Source: Adineta vaga (lineage: Eukaryota > Rotifera). From it: a stretch of DNA of 64,000 bases. The position numbers and the translations under genes were made by a program. Numbering within the stretch: the stretch's first letter is position 1; the number at the start of each line of letters is the position of its first letter. Below the pieces are notes generated by a model. The model did no database searches. It saw only the letters and a program-made list of their open reading frames with translations, and was not told where the DNA came from. The stretch covers positions 9,610,001 to 9,674,000 of the forward strand of contig CP075495.1 in assembly GCA_021613535.1 (NCBI GenBank), given 5' to 3'. Positions 60,901 to 64,000 of this stretch are shown in pieces.

Positions 60901-63164
60901 ATATTATTACGAGAATTCTTTCAAGATCAATTACTTGAACATATGATTGAAAGATTAACAAATTTTTCACAAATAATTCAACCAATGAATGACAAAACTA
61001 CGCAATCATTGAAACCTCAAATTCAGCAATATGTAATCGATTATTTGCTTGAAGGTGCGACATGAACAAAAAACGGTAACATACTCGAGTTGAATTACGT
61101 TCTAATCCACAAAGACCAAATTGATAAAATGTAGCCAGAAGTGAATGAGCACCTGGATGACCATAACAAATCGCTTGTTCAGACCAAGAAATAGCACGAT
61201 CACAAACAAGATCAAGTTGATCACTTTCCTAGAAATATGTTAGTTTTATTCTAAGCTGACTTTTATATTCATAAAAATTTTCTTACAAGTAATTTAATTG
61301 TTAAATCAAAAATTTTATTTCCTACATCAGTTGTAGAATTGATTTGTTGTCGGCGTAAAGCTCGAAAAATTCTGTAACGAATATCATCCGATGCTTTAAA
61401 TTGAGTTTTCCAAGTGTGAATAAGAGAACATTGTTGATTCGATTTTTTTAATTGAAATGGTTGAGCATTACAAGTCCCTATCAAAATGATTCAATAATAA
61501 ACAGTTAAATCGAAGAGAAATTTACATTTTTTTTGAAGCCGTTCATTGAATAATTCATACTGTTGAAAACATTGTGCAAATAAATGTATGTAACGTTTAC
61601 ACTGTGGTGAATCTTGAAGAATTGATGGTAAAAATTTCATGGATGACATATCTAATTTCCTGGGTAACTAAAGAGAATAGATCATAATGAAATGAAGCTT
61701 TATAATATGAAACAAACTTGTTCGTAATTTAAAGCTATTCGTCGATATATATCCATTTGACTTATAAATCCTCGAAATGAAGGAGTAATATCACTACCAC
61801 CAATAATGAATGTACCCAATTCATCATAAGAATAATAAAAATTTGGCGAACTTCAACAGATTATTGTTTTAGATTTCCTAATCGAAAAAGATCGTATTAC
61901 CTGTGCATAGCAACGATTGGTTCATTCCAATTATGAAGACAATTTATGTAAACACTCCACTATAATTATACAAACCAGTAATTGAACAAAATATGAAAGA
62001 AGGAAAAAAAACTTGTCTTACTGTATATTCATTAACAATAAATGCGATTCGACACCATTCTTTTTTTGGTATTGAAGCAACTGTTCGTGCACCATTTCCA
62101 AATAAATCATACAAATATCCAAATGTACTTACTGTCATTTGACCTGAAGTTTACAACAAGAACAACAACAGCAACAAAAAACGACAATTTCAATAAGTTG
62201 AAGTTATGAATATTGATATAAGTAAAAAATATACCTTCTCGATTAAGAAAAATTTCTGGAGTTAAATGTGTATTGTTAAATGATAGATGTTGTAAAATAC
62301 CACACTGTATTGTAAAGAATTCAGATGTACAATATTCATCAATAAATATCCAAAATACAATTGAAAATCTAAATAAAATTCGTAATATAATATCTTTCTA
62401 TATAAAAAATACAATTAATTCTACTTGGGACGTATAACTCGACTCTGTTGTTCTAATCGCAGACTATAGTCTTGATATGGTGGAAGAACAAAATGTTTTC
62501 CATACACACCTCCTGTTAATACCAGAGGATAATTGATAATCCGTATTATTTCTAGAAGGAGAGAAATTCATAAATTTATAAAAATTGAAAAGATTTTACC
62601 GGGTTCTTTTTGACATGTAGTTTGTATCGTTGTATTTGTTAAAGGATTCCATCGAAATGAACGAATATATGGACGTTTATCTACTGGAAGAAATCTTACG
62701 TTAGATTGAATACTTTTCAAAATTTGATTTCCATTCTCATATTCATTGTTATACATAATTAAATTTAATTGACCATATTCAATTGGCCATGATTGTAAGT
62801 TTGATTGCGGATCGGAAGCATATGCTAATGAACGATGTAACTTTACACGTATGTAACGTGTTTGAATATGAATTGATTTTTGACAAAACCAATGACGACG
62901 AAAAACAGCGAAATTATATCGATATAGATTCCGTTCAATTCGTATTGATAAAGATATACGACGTCGTGATAAAGATGAACATTTATATTGAATTGTTAAA
63001 TAAATATTATCATTATGAAAAACGGATGGAATATGTTTAATAATGATAAAATCAAGTTCATTTGCTGTAAATCGATCATTTTCATAAGTAATTTGTGATT
63101 GTGTGAAATAAACACAATAGATCAAATAGATGAACATAGTGATAAGAGAGGTTTTCATTTTCAT
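57929..63164 (-). CDS. SEL1L3-like secretory-pathway protein with Sel1 repeats
   Basis: A gene of about 20 exons. The start at 63164 begins MKMKTSLITMFIYLIYCVYF, a signal peptide; longer upstream frames are ignored. A beta-rich luminal N-terminal region follows, then a lectin/laminin-G-like block (RTVASIPKKEWCRIAF, GTFIIGGSDITP), then tandem Sel1 repeats (SAQNRLGALMYSGSNGL, DALSHFGYGLALLKGQG, HCAHNLGVMWTTG, ELGYFNAGYLC). The last exon (about 57981-57929) supplies a C-terminal membrane helix (LLITIILLFITTLVFFRW) and stops at once. This order matches SEL1L3, a relative of the ERAD adaptor SEL1L, function unclear. One intron (60086-61084, 999 nt) contains a whole tetraspanin-like gene on the other strand. 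Confidence 0.85.
60117..61065 (+). CDS. tetraspanin-like protein nested in an intron of the SEL1L3-like gene
   Basis: Exons 60117-60497 and 60547-61065 give 299 residues. Four hydrophobic segments are visible: LLLYIISILTIILAVTILVL, FLISVCIGGSISTIFVCLY, LFLLIHCLLVLLIHTCSLLI and, near the C-terminus, SFAICIYMMGILTIVSCLI. The large loop between TM3 and TM4 contains RRLQCCGLMG, PPSCF and a further Cys (SSCLF), which is the tetraspanin CCG / PxxC disulphide pattern. The gene lies fully within an intron on the opposite strand. Its ATG is 31 bp from the host splice acceptor and its stop is 19 bp from the host splice donor, so its UTRs must overlap host exons. Confidence 0.82.
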
Positions 63165-63785
63165 GATTGAAAAAGAACGGTATAATGATCGTTTCTGAGA
63201 CGAAGAAACTAATATTAATAATGAAGAATAGATACATATGGTGCCATGTTTCACACGTGGCAAAAAGAAGAAATTTATTCTTTTCAAATACATAAATAAA
63301 ATCAAAAGAGAATCGAAAGATATATTATTATCAAATTATTCCTATAATTCAAAATTATTGAATTCATTTCTATTTATCACATAAATTATGTATTACATAT
63401 CGTCAAAAATGAAAAATGATCTATAACGAATGTTTGACGGTTCATTGAGCAATAACTTGTCATGTTTAAAAACACTTTATGAACTATAAACATATCTTTT
63501 GTTCATATAGAAGTTACAAAATACGGTGATAGCGTGCATATTGATGTCTTCATTAAAACAATATAGTATACCAAAGTTCAATGCTTTTCTAAAGTTATTT
63601 CATGTTTTCTTTTCTCTTCTATTGTTAAACAATACAATTAGAATCCGTTGAATTTGTTTCAGTTTCAGGAAGTTAGTCTATTTGCATGGATTTTGTAAGG
63701 ATTCTAAGATTGAAGAAAGGATCTTAAAAGTACGTTCATAATATCATTAGAATAAAACAAAAACATATCACGATTAATCTTCCAC
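63165..63785. other. divergent intergenic region
   Basis: Upstream of the SEL1L3-like gene and of the partial gene at 63786. No coding or RNA signal. Confidence 0.5.
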
Positions 63786-64000
63786 ATGGCAACATATCGA
63801 TATCTTGTTATCATCTATTCTATTTTATTATTATTTCAAACTACATTCACTAGTAGCGACAGATATGAGTAAAATAATAATACATTTGTTTACTTTTAGA
63901 GTATTTACATAATCATTAGATAATATTTTAGAGGGTGTGGGTGGAGGAAGTTTTATCTTATTCCTCCGCCTTTCTCCTCTGTTCGTAACTACCCATCTAT
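63786..64000 (+). CDS. possible start of a secreted-protein gene (partial, cut by window end)
   Basis: An ATG at 63786 opens a short signal-peptide-like exon (MATYRYLVIIYSILLLFQTT) that ends at a GA|GTAAAA donor. An acceptor TTTTAG at about 63931 leads into GCGWRKFYLIPPPFSSV, still open at the window edge. Only about 40 residues of mature sequence are visible and no domain can be recognised. The splice model is a guess based on phase. Confidence 0.4.

Noticed and set aside
63930-63960. Bdelloid telomeric repeat (GGGTGTGGG-like)
   Set aside because: Only one or two imperfect units, not an array.

Overview
The window looks like a compact, AT-rich invertebrate genome, most probably a bdelloid rotifer (Adineta/Rotaria/Philodina type). 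Reasons: small spliced genes with introns mostly of 45-70 nt, short intergenic gaps, clear animal genes (RAB14, G3BP, RIF1, EEA1, TMF1, CC2D1, PEX11-gamma, SEL1L3-like, a BHLHE22/23-type bHLH factor), and among them an unusually large number of genes whose families are bacterial, fungal or plant-like. The species call is inference from gene content and architecture, not from a marker.

Layout. 1-7121: a lactonase-family beta-propeller gene cut by the left edge (+), a phi-like glutathione transferase (-), an unrecognised spliced gene (+), a decayed fragment of an extracellular repeat family, and a plant/fungal-type Fpg DNA glycosylase (+). 7848-16195: G3BP (+), an intronless DapA-like aldolase (-), a Beta3-type bHLH factor (+) and RAB14 (-). 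16965-23675: a non-processed eIF2-gamma pseudogene (+), a DUF2252 gene (-), a predicted secreted protein (+) and an intronless SDR (+). 23887-30976: EEA1 (-), a membrane-anchored GH1 glycosidase (+) and a small secreted Cys-rich protein (-). 32678-45792: RIF1 (-), a protein with CUE/UBA-like repeats and a NYN/YacP-like domain (+), a low-complexity EF-hand-like protein with two apparent frameshifts (+), and PEX11-gamma (-). 46006-57764: CC2D1 (-), TMF1 golgin (+) and an ORC5 copy that has lost its central part (+). 57929-63164: a SEL1L3-like gene (-) that carries a complete tetraspanin-like gene on the opposite strand inside one intron. 63786-64000: the beginning of a possible secreted-protein gene.

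Themes. Six genes (lactonase, phi-GST, Fpg, DapA-like aldolase, DUF2252, DltE-type SDR) belong to families rare or absent in animals; several are detoxification or DNA-repair functions, and two are intronless, which fits horizontal acquisition at various ages. The animal genes include four membrane-traffic factors (RAB14, EEA1, TMF1, CC2D1) and two replication factors (RIF1, ORC5), but these do not form an operon or an obvious co-regulated set. Several loci are broken: an eIF2-gamma pseudogene, a truncated ORC5, and single-base frame changes in RIF1 and in the gene at 41654-43883. They may be real decay of duplicated copies, as expected in a degenerate tetraploid genome, or assembly indels. 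The strongest candidate for something undescribed is the CUE-like-repeat plus NYN-nuclease-like protein at 38834-40764.
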